Shown piece by piece: positions 8,618 through 18,332 of a stretch of DNA of 64,000 bases (position 1 is its first letter; each line of letters starts with the position of its first letter). Source of the DNA: Deinococcus sp. AB2017081 (lineage in GTDB: Bacteria > Deinococcota > Deinococci > Deinococcales > Deinococcaceae); contig NZ_CP140099.1 of assembly GCF_034440735.1 (NCBI RefSeq), positions 131,462 through 195,461 of the forward strand, written 5' to 3'. Position numbers and translations under genes: made by a program. The notes under the pieces were generated by a model, which saw only the letters and a list, made by a program, of their open reading frames with translations, had not been told where the DNA came from and searched no databases.

Positions 8618-9172
8618 ATGCCCGTCACCCTGCCGCCCGGCCTGGAGTACCAGCGGCTGATCGTGCAGCTCCAGCATGGACAGGAGGGTGCCCTGAAGGC
8701 CCTGTACGATGCGCTCGCTGGCGTGACCTACCGCGTGTGCCTGCGGATGCTGGTGTCCCCGGAGGACGCTGAGGAAGTCCTTCAGGACACCTTCCTGCGC
8801 CTGGAGGCCCAGGCCGGACGCTACGATCCGGCGCGCGGCACGGTGCAGACCTTCGTGTTGACCATCGCCCATCACCTGTGCCTGGAGCGGCTGCGTGCCC
8901 GCCGCGCCCGGCCACAGGCCCAGGACGGTGCGTTCGACGATCCGGCGTTCGACCTGCCAGCGCCTTCCCCACCGCGCGATCCCCTGGATCAGGCCCTGCT
9001 TGGCACCGCCCTGAGATCGCTCCCGGATACCGACCGGCTGCTGCTGGAGGACATGTTCTTCGGCGGGTACACCCACGCTGAACTCACGGCCCGCACGGGG
9101 TTGCCCCTGGGCACTGTGAAAAGCCGCCTGCGCCGTGCGCTGCTGAATCTCCGCGGAAGGATGACCCCATGA
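8618..9172 (+). CDS. ECF-type RNA polymerase sigma factor
   Basis: A sigma-70 family protein of about 184 residues. Region 2 is recognisable in GALKALYDAL and SPEDAEEVLQDTFLRLE, with the -10 recognition helix near ARGTVQTFVLTIAHH. Region 4 is in LRSLPDTDRLLLEDMFF followed by the helix-turn-helix LPLGTVKSRLRRALLNL. An upstream in-frame ATG at 8519 would add 33 unconvincing residues, so I prefer ATG 8618. The stop overlaps the anti-sigma gene as ATGA. It probably directs transcription of part of the transposon cargo, perhaps in response to a periplasmic stress sensed by the anti-sigma. Confidence 0.85.
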   Translation: MPVTLPPGLEYQRLIVQLQHGQEGALKALYDALAGVTYRVCLRMLVSPEDAEEVLQDTFLRLEAQAGRYDPARGTVQTFVLTIAHHLCLERLRARRARPQAQDGAFDDPAFDLPAPSPPRDPLDQALLGTALRSLPDTDRLLLEDMFFGGYTHAELTARTGLPLGTVKSRLRRALLNLRGRMTP

Positions 9173-9861
9173 TCCACCCGACGGAACTGCTGCCCGAATA
9201 CGTCCTGGGTGACCTGGACGCGCCGGAGTTGGAGAGTGTCGAAGCGCACCTGACCGTCTGTGCCCCCTGCCGCACCGAGGTGGCCCGGCTGCGGGACGCC
9301 GTGTTCTCGCTCGCCGACGACCTGCCCGAGGCGGCCGTGCCCACCGGCACCTGGGAACGCCTGCAGGCCCGCCGTACCGCCGGGGCGATCCAACATCCGA
9401 CTCAGCCGACGCCCACAGTGGTGCCCCGCCTCCACCGCCCGCGCTGGCCGTGGTTGGCGGCGGCCGCCGTCCTGGTGCTGGCCCTGAACCCCCTCACGAT
9501 CCGCCTGATGACGCCACCGTCGCCGCAGACCACCGCTGAGCGGTGGGAGGCCCAGGGCGCGTCCCGGCTGACCCTCGCGTCGCCGGACGGTCGGGCGTTC
9601 GGTACGATGCTGGTGCGGTCGGACGGACAGGCCCTGGTGATTCTCACCCGGCCGGCGCCGGCCGGGCAGGTCTACCAGGCGTGGGGTCGCACAGGCAGTG
9701 GGACGGGCGCCCGCGTGCCGGTCAGTCTGGGGCTCACGGGCGGCACCGTCCTGCAGGTGGGCTGGCGGGGCTACGCGTCCGTGGGCATCAGCGTGGAACC
9801 CGCCGGGGGCAGCCCGGCCCCGACCCGCCCGCTCGGCCGGGTGGCGCTGCCCGGCGTGTAG
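9169..9861 (+). CDS. membrane anti-sigma factor (zinc-binding N-terminus, RskA-like C-terminus)
   Basis: A 230-residue protein. Residues 20-45 hold a HxxxCxxC zinc anti-sigma motif (HLTVCAPC). A single membrane segment (PWLAAAAVLVLAL) lies near residue 100. The exported part (LVILTRPAPAGQVYQAWG) matches the RskA domain typical of anti-sigma-K type proteins. It should hold the sigma factor encoded just upstream (4-base overlap) at the membrane until a signal triggers release. The gene ends shortly before a strong bidirectional terminator. Confidence 0.85.
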   Translation: MIHPTELLPEYVLGDLDAPELESVEAHLTVCAPCRTEVARLRDAVFSLADDLPEAAVPTGTWERLQARRTAGAIQHPTQPTPTVVPRLHRPRWPWLAAAAVLVLALNPLTIRLMTPPSPQTTAERWEAQGASRLTLASPDGRAFGTMLVRSDGQALVILTRPAPAGQVYQAWGRTGSGTGARVPVSLGLTGGTVLQVGWRGYASVGISVEPAGGSPAPTRPLGRVALPGV

Positions 9862-9912
9862 ACCCGAGGCGGTGATGGGCACGGCCACAGGCGGCCAGTG
9901 GACTCATCACAA

Positions 9913-9942
9913 GGGCGGCCCCCACGAGAGTGGGGGCCGCCC
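9913..9942. terminator. bidirectional terminator
   Basis: A 13-bp perfect stem (GGGCGGCCCCCAC / GTGGGGGCCGCCC) with a GAGA loop lies between the convergent anti-sigma and lipoprotein genes. Confidence 0.7.
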
Positions 9943-9954
9943 CGCCTCGGGCGC

Positions 9955-10404
9955 TCAGCCCTTGGTCATCTTGACCGGGGCGCAGATCGGCACGACGCTG
10001 GGGTCACTGGCATAGTGGACGTTGATGTACGCGCCCATATCGCCCGCGATCTTGGCCATGTCACCGCTCACCGTGACGGTCGCGTTGCCGCTGGCGTCCG
10101 ACATGAAGTTCGGGAAGCCCAGCGTCACCGGCCCGTTGGACGCGCAGGGATCCGTGCTCGACGCAGGCCCGAAGGCGTGGTAGTGCGCGATATACGCCTT
10201 GCTGGGCGTCAGGCCGCTCACCGTCAGGGTGGTGCTGACCATGCCGCCACTCATGGTCGCCACGGCCTTGCCCATCGCAGCGGGATCGGCCGTGTTGGCG
10301 TTGTGCTTGAAGGTGTAGGTGGTGCCGCCAGCGCCCATCATCATGCTGCACGAGCCGAGCAGTGCGGTGGTGGCCATCCCCAGAACGATCTTGTATACGA
10401 ACAT
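9955..10404 (-). CDS. CHRD-like lipoprotein
   Basis: About 149 residues starting MFVYKIVLGM, chosen because GGAGG lies 5-6 nt before this ATG rather than before the ATG at 10416. The signal ends in a lipobox (TTALLGSC), so it should be an exported lipoprotein. The body (LTVSGLTPSKAYIAHYHAFG and GAYINVHYASD) resembles CHRD-type beta domains. It is related to the N-terminal half of the next gene upstream, so the two look like paralogues. The function of CHRD domains is not established. Confidence 0.65.
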   Translation of the reverse strand: MFVYKIVLGMATTALLGSCSMMMGAGGTTYTFKHNANTADPAAMGKAVATMSGGMVSTTLTVSGLTPSKAYIAHYHAFGPASSTDPCASNGPVTLGFPNFMSDASGNATVTVSGDMAKIAGDMGAYINVHYASDPSVVPICAPVKMTKG

Positions 10405-10442
10405 ACTGTCCTCCATGGTGCGTGTCCTGCGTTGACTCCGCC

Positions 10443-11165
10443 TCAGCGGTTGGTCACAGTGATCGTGGCGCTCATGCCATCGTGGTACGAGCAGTAGTAG
10501 GTATAGGTGCCGGGGGTCTTGAAGGTGTAACTGTACTTGTCCCCTGGCCGCAGGTCTGGCGACTTCAGGTCGGCCACTGTCAGGGACAGGACGTTGTGGG
10601 TGACCTGCCCGGTATGGAGCCAGGTCACGGTGGTGCCCGCTTTGATGCTCAGCGTGGCCGGCTGGAAGCGGTTGTCAGCAATGTTCACCGTCACGCCGGC
10701 GATGGTGGTGGGCGCGGCGGTGACCGGCGTGACTGCACCTTTCAGGACGGCAGCACACAGGGGAACGTCGGTCAGGTCGGACGCCCTGTGGACGTCGACA
10801 TATGCCCCCAGCGGGCCGCGCAGGCGCGTGGGATTGGCCCGCAGAGTCACCGTGGCCTGACCCTGCGCGTCCGTTCTGAAGGCCGGGAAGCCTAGGGTGA
10901 TGGGGCCACCAGACGCGCAAGGAGCCCCGCCTGCCGAACCCAGGGCATGGTAATGGGCGGCGTAGGCCGTGTTGGGCGTCAAGCCACGCAGGGTCAGTAC
11001 CGACAGCGACAGGGCGGACGACACCGTGCGGACACTGAGCTGTCCAGATGCGCCAGCCGCTGTACCGGTGGCCAGCAAGGGGAAGGCCTGGGAGGTCTGC
11101 GTCTGGGCCACGGCGGGCGTCAACAGCAGGGCGGGCACCAGCGCGAAGTGAATGGATCTGAACAT
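10443..11165 (-). CDS. secreted CHRD-like plus cupredoxin (plastocyanin-like) protein
   Basis: A 240-residue protein with a signal peptide (ALVPALLLTPAVAQ). Residues 30-140 carry a CHRD-like domain (LTLRGLTPNTAYAAHYHALG). Residues 150-240 form a cupredoxin domain with the type 1 copper ligands visible: His in GQVTHNVLS and the cluster YYCSYHDGM (Cys, His, Met). It is probably a periplasmic blue-copper electron carrier. It lies in tandem with the CHRD lipoprotein and the YVTN propeller gene, all on the same strand. Near the sulfite dehydrogenase genes it may serve as an electron acceptor, which is inference. Confidence 0.75.
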   Translation of the reverse strand: MFRSIHFALVPALLLTPAVAQTQTSQAFPLLATGTAAGASGQLSVRTVSSALSLSVLTLRGLTPNTAYAAHYHALGSAGGAPCASGGPITLGFPAFRTDAQGQATVTLRANPTRLRGPLGAYVDVHRASDLTDVPLCAAVLKGAVTPVTAAPTTIAGVTVNIADNRFQPATLSIKAGTTVTWLHTGQVTHNVLSLTVADLKSPDLRPGDKYSYTFKTPGTYTYYCSYHDGMSATITVTNR

Positions 11166-11176
11166 CTGGAGTCCTG

Positions 11177-12832
11177 TTAGCGCGTGAGGGGGCTGGTGGC
11201 GGCCGCGTCGTTGCTGTCACTCAGGATGGCCGGGCCGGCGTTCAGATCGGTGTCGAAGGGAGATACGGCGTAGGGCTGACCCTGATCGGTGAAGAGCTTG
11301 GCGGTCGTCTGGGGGTCTTTCGGCCAGACCACCAGATGGTCGAGGTTGACCTTGCTGGACTTGATGGCCGGGCCGTCAGGTTTACCGTCCTTGGCCGTGC
11401 CCCGCAATGTGAAGGCGTCGAAGATGCTCGCCATCGCGCTCGCCTCGACCTTGCCTTTCTTGTCGGCCTTGAAGTCCATCACGTGCTGCATGAGGCCGAA
11501 GGGAGCCACCGGCGACTCGGTCAGGAACAGGGTGTACTGAGCGCCGGGCGTGAGGCCCTCGGCCTTGAGGGTCAGGTCGTCCGTTCCTTCCAGTGACCGG
11601 ATCACCACGTTCCCCGCGACGCCCTTAAGGGCTGCCGGCAGGAACGCGAAGGGCTTGTCGGGCACGCCCAGCTTGATCTTCACCGACGGCAGGCCGACCC
11701 GCACGGTTTTCAGGTTCTGGGTGCCCGCTCCGCTGGGCACGGCATTCGCCACGTACACCAGCGCCTGTGGCATCTGCCCGATCGGGATGGTCTTGATGAC
11801 CGCATTGCTGGCCGTGTCGATCACGTCCACCGCGTCCTGGTCTTCCAGGCCGACGTACACCCGCGTGTTGTCACCACTGGGCCAGATCCCGTGCGGGGTC
11901 ATACCGGTGGGGATGGTCGCCACGATCTGCGGCTTCGCGCCCCGTTTGATGACCTTCACGACGTTCTCACCGCCCACGGTGACATAGATGAAGTCGCCGG
12001 CCCCAGTACTCACCGCGTTCACGTGGTTGGTCACCTTGCCGGTGTCGAGCACGTGCAGCACCTTGAAGGTGCGGGCGTCGATGGCCGTGACCTTGCCCAC
12101 GTCCTTGTGGGTCAGCCACACCTCCTTACCGTCGGGCGTGACCACCAGGTTGGGCGAAAAGGGACTGACGACCGGCACGCGGGCGATCACCTTGTGGGTA
12201 GGAACATCGATCACGTCGAGCTGCGCGGTGCGGCTGGAGTCCACGAAGGCGCGCTGTCCGTCCGGGCTGAAGACGACCATGCCCGGCCCCTGGGCAACCC
12301 TGATACGCCCGGTCTCCTTCAGGCTCGCCACGTCGATGACCGAGAGGTAGTCCTCACCGCGCACGGTGACCCAGACCTGCTTGCCGTCTGGGGTGAAAAA
12401 GCCCTCGTGCGGGCCGCGCCCGGTGTATACCGTGCCCATCACGTGGTTGTCGCGCGTGCGGATGATGGTCACGCCGTTCGAGGCATTGCTGATGACGCTC
12501 AGGTACCGCCCGTCAGGCGAGAATCCCAGGCCGTGGACGTTGACCTGCATGTCGTCGAGCGCTCCGAGTACCCCGGGCCGGGGGTGACCCAGCGGGATCT
12601 GGCCCACCACCGTATTGGTGGCGGGATTGATGACCGTGACGGTGTTCGAGGTCTGGTCAGCCGTGTACACCCGGTCACGGGAGGACAGGGCCGGGCCATT
12701 CAGCGTGGGCGGCTGCGTCATGCCCTGGGCGCCGCCGCCGCTGGCGTACTGGGCAAGGGCGAGGGCGCCGGTCACGCTGGCGGTGAGGAGGGCGGCGAGG
12801 GCGGGACGGGATGGACGTGGACGCTGGAACAT
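11177..12832 (-). CDS. secreted YVTN-family beta-propeller protein
   Basis: A 551-residue protein with an N-terminal signal (LAALLTASVTGALALAQ). It contains repeated propeller units such as NTVTVINPATNTVVG, FFTPDGKQVWVT, VVFSPDGQRAFVD and LVVTPDGKEVWLT, typical of the YVTN family. The last 150 residues (DLTLKAEGLTPGAQYTLFLT) look like another CHRD-type beta domain, matching the two genes downstream. It ends 11 bases before the start of the cupredoxin gene, so the three form one operon. Members of this family are extracytoplasmic; no catalytic role can be assigned. Confidence 0.8.
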   Translation of the reverse strand: MFQRPRPSRPALAALLTASVTGALALAQYASGGGAQGMTQPPTLNGPALSSRDRVYTADQTSNTVTVINPATNTVVGQIPLGHPRPGVLGALDDMQVNVHGLGFSPDGRYLSVISNASNGVTIIRTRDNHVMGTVYTGRGPHEGFFTPDGKQVWVTVRGEDYLSVIDVASLKETGRIRVAQGPGMVVFSPDGQRAFVDSSRTAQLDVIDVPTHKVIARVPVVSPFSPNLVVTPDGKEVWLTHKDVGKVTAIDARTFKVLHVLDTGKVTNHVNAVSTGAGDFIYVTVGGENVVKVIKRGAKPQIVATIPTGMTPHGIWPSGDNTRVYVGLEDQDAVDVIDTASNAVIKTIPIGQMPQALVYVANAVPSGAGTQNLKTVRVGLPSVKIKLGVPDKPFAFLPAALKGVAGNVVIRSLEGTDDLTLKAEGLTPGAQYTLFLTESPVAPFGLMQHVMDFKADKKGKVEASAMASIFDAFTLRGTAKDGKPDGPAIKSSKVNLDHLVVWPKDPQTTAKLFTDQGQPYAVSPFDTDLNAGPAILSDSNDAAATSPLTR

Positions 12833-13045
12833 GCTGACCTCGGAAACCAGGGGGATGGCTCTGCGACTGGGAGAGCGACGGACGGCTGGATGGGTGCCTT
12901 CATCACCCGTATGCGCCGCCTCCAGCTCCTGGATGCCCCCAGCACTTCACCGAAGCTTCACGGTGTCACGTGCCGGCATCCTCGAAGTGAAGGTCGCGCG
13001 ACGTCCCGCTGATCTGCCGGCTCCGGGCAACCGGTACGCTCAGCC

Positions 13046-13873
13046 ATGCCTACCTTCGATGCTCCGCACCCCATCACGCAGGGTGCAGGAACCGATCTGC
13101 GTGCGAACTGGACACCTGATGGCCAGTGGATCGTCTTCGAACGCTTGCAGGATGGTCGTCGGCGGTTACACCGTGTGCATCCGGATGGCTCTGATCTGGA
13201 AGCCCTGGCCCTCGATGAACCCGACGGCTCAGACAGCACCGGCCGTCCTGCGTTCTTCACGCCCAACGATGTCGTCTTCGTCAGCAACCGCCTGGGCCGC
13301 ACGGCCCTGTTCCGGGAAACTCAGGGCCAGGTGACGCGGCTGCACGCCAGTGGGGAGCCCTGTTACGGGCCGGCCCTGGGCACCGCCGGCACCTGGCCGC
13401 TGCTGTACTTCCAGTCTGACGGTTCAGATGCGATGCACATCTCCGCGCTGGGGCAGGATGGGCAGGTGACCCGGCTCACCCACGCGATGGGCGTACAGGA
13501 TCAGCCGTGGCCGTTCTCGGACGGACAGACCTTCGTCTATCACTCACAAGAGGATGGACGACATGTGGTGTGCCTCCAGTCCGTGCAGGCCGGGGCTGCG
13601 CCCGTAGTCTTGAGCGATGCGGATGAGGAGACAGCCTACGTGACCCCGTTCCCGTCGCCGGACGGCCGGTGGATCGCATTCACCTCGGCCCGGGGGGGCC
13701 AGGCGCAGGTGTGGGTGATGCGCCCGGATGGTTCCGAACGGCAACAGGTCACTTCTGGCGCACCGCACAGCTTTCCGGCCTGGAGTCCGGATGGACGCGC
13801 GCTGGTGTTTACCCAGGGAACACCGACGGCGGAGGTGCCCAGCGGGTACCTGGTCATCATCGGCGTGAGCTGA
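13046..13873 (+). CDS. TolB/WD40-like (PD40) beta-propeller protein
   Basis: A 275-residue protein built from PD40 repeats (ANWTPDGQWIVFERL, PFPSPDGRWIAFTSARGG, PAWSPDGRALVFTQG), as in TolB C-terminal propellers. No signal peptide is seen, so it is probably cytoplasmic, unlike TolB. It is divergent from the YVTN gene. A role in ligand sensing is possible but unsupported. Confidence 0.7.
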   Translation: MPTFDAPHPITQGAGTDLRANWTPDGQWIVFERLQDGRRRLHRVHPDGSDLEALALDEPDGSDSTGRPAFFTPNDVVFVSNRLGRTALFRETQGQVTRLHASGEPCYGPALGTAGTWPLLYFQSDGSDAMHISALGQDGQVTRLTHAMGVQDQPWPFSDGQTFVYHSQEDGRHVVCLQSVQAGAAPVVLSDADEETAYVTPFPSPDGRWIAFTSARGGQAQVWVMRPDGSERQQVTSGAPHSFPAWSPDGRALVFTQGTPTAEVPSGYLVIIGVS

Positions 13874-13990
13874 CCTGCACACGCTGGGGATGCCCTTCGA
13901 TATCGCAGGTAGCAAGTCCGCGAATGCTTCCTGGCCGCCAGCCATTTGGCGGGAGCGCGGTAGGCCCCACAACGGCTGACGACCGCAGCG

Positions 13991-14536
<546 letters not shown>

Positions 14537-14544
14537 GCTGCTCC

Positions 14545-15837
14545 TTACCCGGCACGGCCGACGGTGACCGTCTGGCGCTCGGTGGTGTTCCACAGGTACC
14601 CGGATGGATTCCAGATGGCGTCGTCCGTCTGCGTGGCACCGCTGGCGTCCGTCGCCCGCACCGCCAGGGTGTAGGTTCCGGCTTTTTTTGGCGTCCAGGC
14701 GAAGCTCCAGGGCCGGAACGCGTATTCACCGTGGTCTTCACCCAGATTCGCTTCCTTCCAGGTCTTGCCGTCGTCCGTGGACACCTCGACCTTCGTGACC
14801 GCGCCGCGCCCGCTGAATGCCAGGCCAGACACGGTCATCGGCAGCCCGGCGGGAACCTTCACGGTCTCATCGGGCGTCACCATGAACGACCGCACCGGCA
14901 TGCTGCCCACGGGCCGGAACTTCACCGCCTTGTCCTTGACCGCCTGCGGCGTGGTCGTCCCCCGGAGGTTGTCGGGCTGGAGGTAGGCGGTCGCCATCCA
15001 GAAGTTGCTGTCCTTCTCGGTCAGCAGCCGGATGAAGCTCAAGGTCTTCATCCAGTAGGTGGCGAAGTACCCGGGCACGACCAGCCGCACCGGGAAGCCG
15101 TTGACCAGGGGCAGGGGCTGACCGTTCATGGCATACGCGACCAGGCACCGGTCAAGCACCGGGTCGTCCAGGTTCAGGCTCTTCTTGTATTCTGCTCCGC
15201 CGCTGCCGGGTGCGCCCGCGCCCCGATCCAGGCCCTGGAACTGCACCTGCACGCTGCCCGCCTTCACACCGGCCTTCCCCAGCAGGTCGCGCAGCCGCAC
15301 CCCCGTCCAGGTGGCGCAGCCCATCGCCCCATTCCCCCACTGTCCGCCGGGGCGGCGCGGCTGAAACCGGGTGCGGCTGTTCCCGGTGCACTGCATCACG
15401 GCGTTCACGGTGACCGGCTCGAACTCACTCAGCAGCTGAGCCAGACTGAAGTCCACGCTTCGATCCACGTGGCCCTCCAGTTTTAGCCTCCAGGTGCTCA
15501 GGTCGATGCTGGATGGGAAGATCGAGAGGTTGGAACGGATGAAAAACGCGGCGGTCGGTGTGAGGGCGCTGGCGAAGTAGGCGCGGGGCGTCTCGTAGAG
15601 CGGCGGTCGGTCGACCAGTCGGATGAGCGGCACCTTCTGCGGCAGGGTGATCAACGGCCCCAGGCCGTTCCAGGTGCCGAGGGGGCCGGGGCCGCTGAAG
15701 ATCGGGGCGGCGCTGGTGGGTACGCTGCGCTGAGCCAGGGCGCTGCGGCCCAGGGCGAGGGTGGCCCCGGTTCCGCCCAGCAGGGCCAGGGCCGAGCGGC
15801 GGGTGAGGAGCGGACGAAATTCGGTGTCGTCGTTCAT
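14545..15837 (-). CDS. sorA: periplasmic molybdenum sulfite dehydrogenase, SorA-like
   Basis: A 430-residue protein with a twin-arginine signal ([11 protein letters not shown]). It has a sulfite-oxidase-type molybdopterin domain with the metal-binding Cys 150 in [13 protein letters not shown] and [20 protein letters not shown] further on. It ends with an Ig-like dimerisation domain ([12 protein letters not shown]). It oxidises sulfite to sulfate and passes electrons to the cytochrome encoded downstream. Together with the TDT exporter upstream and the LysR gene it forms a sulfite-handling module. Other sulfite-oxidase family substrates cannot be ruled out from sequence alone. Confidence 0.8.
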   Translation of the reverse strand: MNDDTEFRPLLTRRSALALLGGTGATLALGRSALAQRSVPTSAAPIFSGPGPLGTWNGLGPLITLPQKVPLIRLVDRPPLYETPRAYFASALTPTAAFFIRSNLSIFPSSIDLSTWRLKLEGHVDRSVDFSLAQLLSEFEPVTVNAVMQCTGNSRTRFQPRRPGGQWGNGAMGCATWTGVRLRDLLGKAGVKAGSVQVQFQGLDRGAGAPGSGGAEYKKSLNLDDPVLDRCLVAYAMNGQPLPLVNGFPVRLVVPGYFATYWMKTLSFIRLLTEKDSNFWMATAYLQPDNLRGTTTPQAVKDKAVKFRPVGSMPVRSFMVTPDETVKVPAGLPMTVSGLAFSGRGAVTKVEVSTDDGKTWKEANLGEDHGEYAFRPWSFAWTPKKAGTYTLAVRATDASGATQTDDAIWNPSGYLWNTTERQTVTVGRAG

Positions 15838-15885
15838 AGGGCCTCCAGAAGAGGGTAAGAGGGTGCACGGAGGTTGGGACCGTCT

Positions 15886-17013
15886 TCACGCATAGGGCAG
15901 GCCGGTCTCCTTCGACAGGGATGGGCTCTGGAACAGGTGACCGTGCCATGCGCCGTGGGTCGTGCGGGCCGTGACCAGGATCCAGAGGGCCGCCAGGATG
16001 ACGACCAGCACGTGTCCCAGGGTGGTGAAGAAGTCCAGATGGGTCAGGGCAGCGAGCGCGAAGGTGGCAGCTGTGTACACCCCGAGCGGGAAGGTCAGGC
16101 CCCACCAGCCGAGGTTGAAGGGCAGGCCGCCCTTGAGGAACCGCAGGGTGGTCAGGGTCGCCAGGGCGAGCCACCACGCCCCGAACCCCCAGAGCATCAC
16201 GCCGCCGATCAGGCCCAGGCCTACGGCAACCGGGGCCAGCGCACTCAGCCCCTGGGCCTGCAGCACACGGGGCGCGGCCTCCCCGAGTTGCAGCAGCGCC
16301 AGTGCGCCTGTGCCCAGCGGCCCCAGCGGCAGGAACATGCTCACGCCCAGCTCGGCACCTGGGAGGTTGTGTTGCGCGAGGCGCAGCACGAGGATCGTGA
16401 TGATCATCAGGGCCAGTGGTACCGAGAGGGCAAACAGCACGTAGCCGGAGTACACGAGCGTTCCAGCGCCCGCGATATCCAGGTGCGGCGCGATCAATCC
16501 GGCGCTGGCAGCCGCCACCTCCGAGGCGACCACGGGCAGCAGCCACAGCGCCGTCATCTTCTCCAGCGCGTGATCCTGACGGGTGAACATCAGGTAGGGC
16601 ACGAGCAGGCCGACTCCGGCCGAGAGCAGGGCGTCGAAGGCCCAGAGGTCGCGGGCCAGCCGCGCCGCGTCCAGCCCCCAGTGCGGCACACCGAAGGTGA
16701 TCAGGCCGTTCACGATGGTGGCCAGTCCCATCGGGACGGCTCCCAGGAACATGCTCTGCACCGGGTGGTGGAGTGTGGCCCGGCTGTCGGCCGGGTACAT
16801 CACGATGCGGGCCAGCGAGAGCAGGGTGAACAGCGCGAACAGCGCCATATTGAGTATCCACAGCACCTCACCGGTGGCTGCTGCCCCTGGGAGGGGCAGC
16901 TTGGGCAGCGTCAGCGACAGGATGCCGGTGCCCATACAGGCGGTAAACCAGTTGGGCGTGAAGCCCCTGATGGCCTCCGTGGGGGCCGCCAGCCGATTCA
17001 GCGGGTGCGTCAT
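15886..17013 (-). CDS. TDT/SSU1-like sulfite or organic-anion exporter
   Basis: A polytopic membrane protein of about 375 residues with around ten hydrophobic helices, starting near the family motif FTPNWFTACMGTGILSLTL. This matches the tellurite-resistance/dicarboxylate transporter (TDT) family that includes the yeast sulfite pump Ssu1. Its place beside sulfite dehydrogenase genes suggests sulfite efflux. ATG 17013 is preferred (GGGA 6-9 nt upstream); in-frame starts at 17019 and 17025 remain possible. It lies 48 nt upstream of the SorA-like gene in the same direction, so the three genes probably form an operon. Confidence 0.75.
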   Translation of the reverse strand: MTHPLNRLAAPTEAIRGFTPNWFTACMGTGILSLTLPKLPLPGAAATGEVLWILNMALFALFTLLSLARIVMYPADSRATLHHPVQSMFLGAVPMGLATIVNGLITFGVPHWGLDAARLARDLWAFDALLSAGVGLLVPYLMFTRQDHALEKMTALWLLPVVASEVAAASAGLIAPHLDIAGAGTLVYSGYVLFALSVPLALMIITILVLRLAQHNLPGAELGVSMFLPLGPLGTGALALLQLGEAAPRVLQAQGLSALAPVAVGLGLIGGVMLWGFGAWWLALATLTTLRFLKGGLPFNLGWWGLTFPLGVYTAATFALAALTHLDFFTTLGHVLVVILAALWILVTARTTHGAWHGHLFQSPSLSKETGLPYA

Positions 17014-17042
17014 GATCATTCCCACAGGGTAGGGAGGCTAAG

Positions 17043-17058
17043 CTATAAACTCAAATAG
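17043..17058. promoter_or_regulatory. LysR-box-like operator
   Basis: The dyad CTAT-N8-ATAG lies in the 86-bp region between the exporter and the divergent LysR gene, the usual place for a LysR-type regulator's recognition site. Confidence 0.5.
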
Positions 17059-17099
17059 CATCTCATTGTAGAGACCCAAATTTAGTGTATATCGCGAGC

Positions 17100-18014
17100 A
17101 TGGCCTTGAACCCCGAGCATCTCCTCACGTTCGTACAGGTGGTGCGGCACGGCAGCTTGAGCGGGGCGGCAGCGACCCTGAACCTGACGCAACCCGCGGT
17201 GTCCAGCCAGATGAAATTACTTACGCACGCGGTTGGGGAGCCGCTGTTCACCCGACACCGCGCTGGCGTGACGCTGACCACAGCGGGGGACGGCCTGCTG
17301 CCCCACGCCCTGGCGCTTGCACGTGCCCTCGACGGCGCTCAGGGCTACGTGCGCGACCTGCATGGGCTGGCCTCCGGTACGCTCAGTGTGGCCGCGAGCA
17401 GCACCGTCGCGGCGGCCATCGTGCCGGCCGTTCTCGCCCGCTTTCACGCGCAGTACCCGGCGGTGACCATTCACGTACGCCAGGGCAACACCAGCGAGGT
17501 CATGACCGCACTGCACGGTGGTCAGGTCGAGCTCGCACTGATTGAGGGCTCGGCAGGCCCCCTCGGCCCTGATCTGCAGGCCGAGGTCTTCGCTGAGGAT
17601 CACCTGGTGCTGGTCACGTCTCCAGACCATCCACTGGCGCGTGCTGGAAGCGACCTGACGGCCCTGCCACTGGTGTGGCGGGAACGCGGATCCGGCACGC
17701 GGGAGGTGGCCGAACTCGCGCTGGCCCGGGCCGGTCTGTCAACGATCACGCTGCTGGAACTCCCCGGCACGGAGGCCGTCAAGGAAGCGGTGATCGGTGG
17801 CCTGGGAATGGCCTTCCTGTCTGATCTGCGGGTGCGGCGTGAACTGCGAGCAGGGATTCTCACGCAGGTGCCCGTGCAGCTCCCCGGACTGCGCCGGCCG
17901 CTGACGCAGGTCACACCCCCGCCAGAGCAGCAGTCCCGCGCCGCTCGGGCGTTCCTGCACCTGTTGCAGCACACCGCGCAGAACGCCACGGATGCTGGGC
18001 CAGGCGGAACCTGA
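17100..18014 (+). CDS. LysR-type transcriptional regulator
   Basis: About 304 residues. The N-terminal winged helix-turn-helix (LLTFVQVVRHGSLSGAAATL, then TQPAVSSQMKLL) is followed by a periplasmic-binding-like effector domain (SGTLSVAASSTVAAAIVP, LALIEG). I prefer ATG 17100 over GTG 17085 because it puts the helix-turn-helix at the standard distance. It is divergent from the TDT-sorAB operon with a LysR-box-like dyad between them. It therefore probably activates that operon in response to sulfite or a related anion, as CbbR/YeiE-type regulators do for small anions and metabolites. Confidence 0.8.
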   Translation: MALNPEHLLTFVQVVRHGSLSGAAATLNLTQPAVSSQMKLLTHAVGEPLFTRHRAGVTLTTAGDGLLPHALALARALDGAQGYVRDLHGLASGTLSVAASSTVAAAIVPAVLARFHAQYPAVTIHVRQGNTSEVMTALHGGQVELALIEGSAGPLGPDLQAEVFAEDHLVLVTSPDHPLARAGSDLTALPLVWRERGSGTREVAELALARAGLSTITLLELPGTEAVKEAVIGGLGMAFLSDLRVRRELRAGILTQVPVQLPGLRRPLTQVTPPPEQQSRAARAFLHLLQHTAQNATDAGPGGT

Positions 18015-18263
18015 AGACGGTTCGGGCCTGCCTACAGGCGTGTCTGGCTGTTGGAGGGAAACACAACGGCCTTTCTACCTTCTGCCAGTCACCGAACAGC
18101 AAGTGCGTGGAGTAGCAGGTCATCGTGGTTCAGGGACTGTTGAGGACAGTTCAGTTCGTCAGAAGAAAGCAGAAGGGCACCACAGGTCGGCGTTGAGAAT
18201 GCACCTATCGTGGGATAACGAACGTTTGCGCAAGGACTTTGATGAGGTGATGGCGAGCAGGTT

Positions 18264-18325
18264 CCGGGGTTGCGAAACACTGTTGCATAATCAGCAGCAT
18301 CCGCACTACGTTTTCGCAACCCCGG
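18264..18325. promoter_or_regulatory. candidate res site / resolvase operator
   Basis: A perfect 14-bp inverted repeat (CCGGGGTTGCGAAA / TTTCGCAACCCCGG) with a 34-nt spacer sits directly before the resolvase gene. Tn3-type resolvases bind and recombine at sites placed there and repress their own promoter. The stretch 18015-18263 contains no gene and may hold the other subsites. Confidence 0.5.
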
Positions 18326-18332
18326 AGGCCCC

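Noticed and set aside
11891..13012. Long plus-strand frame opposite the YVTN gene
   Set aside because: The His/Asp/Val-rich repeats are the reverse reading of the propeller codons; the minus-strand protein has a signal peptide and domain motifs.
15874..17058. Long plus-strand frame opposite the TDT exporter
   Set aside because: Its composition (Gln, Gly, Arg rich with no hydrophobic core) is that of an antisense shadow, and the minus strand has a clear membrane protein.
18278..18311. Small RNA gene before the resolvase
   Set aside because: The hairpin arms fit a resolvase binding site better and there is no terminator.
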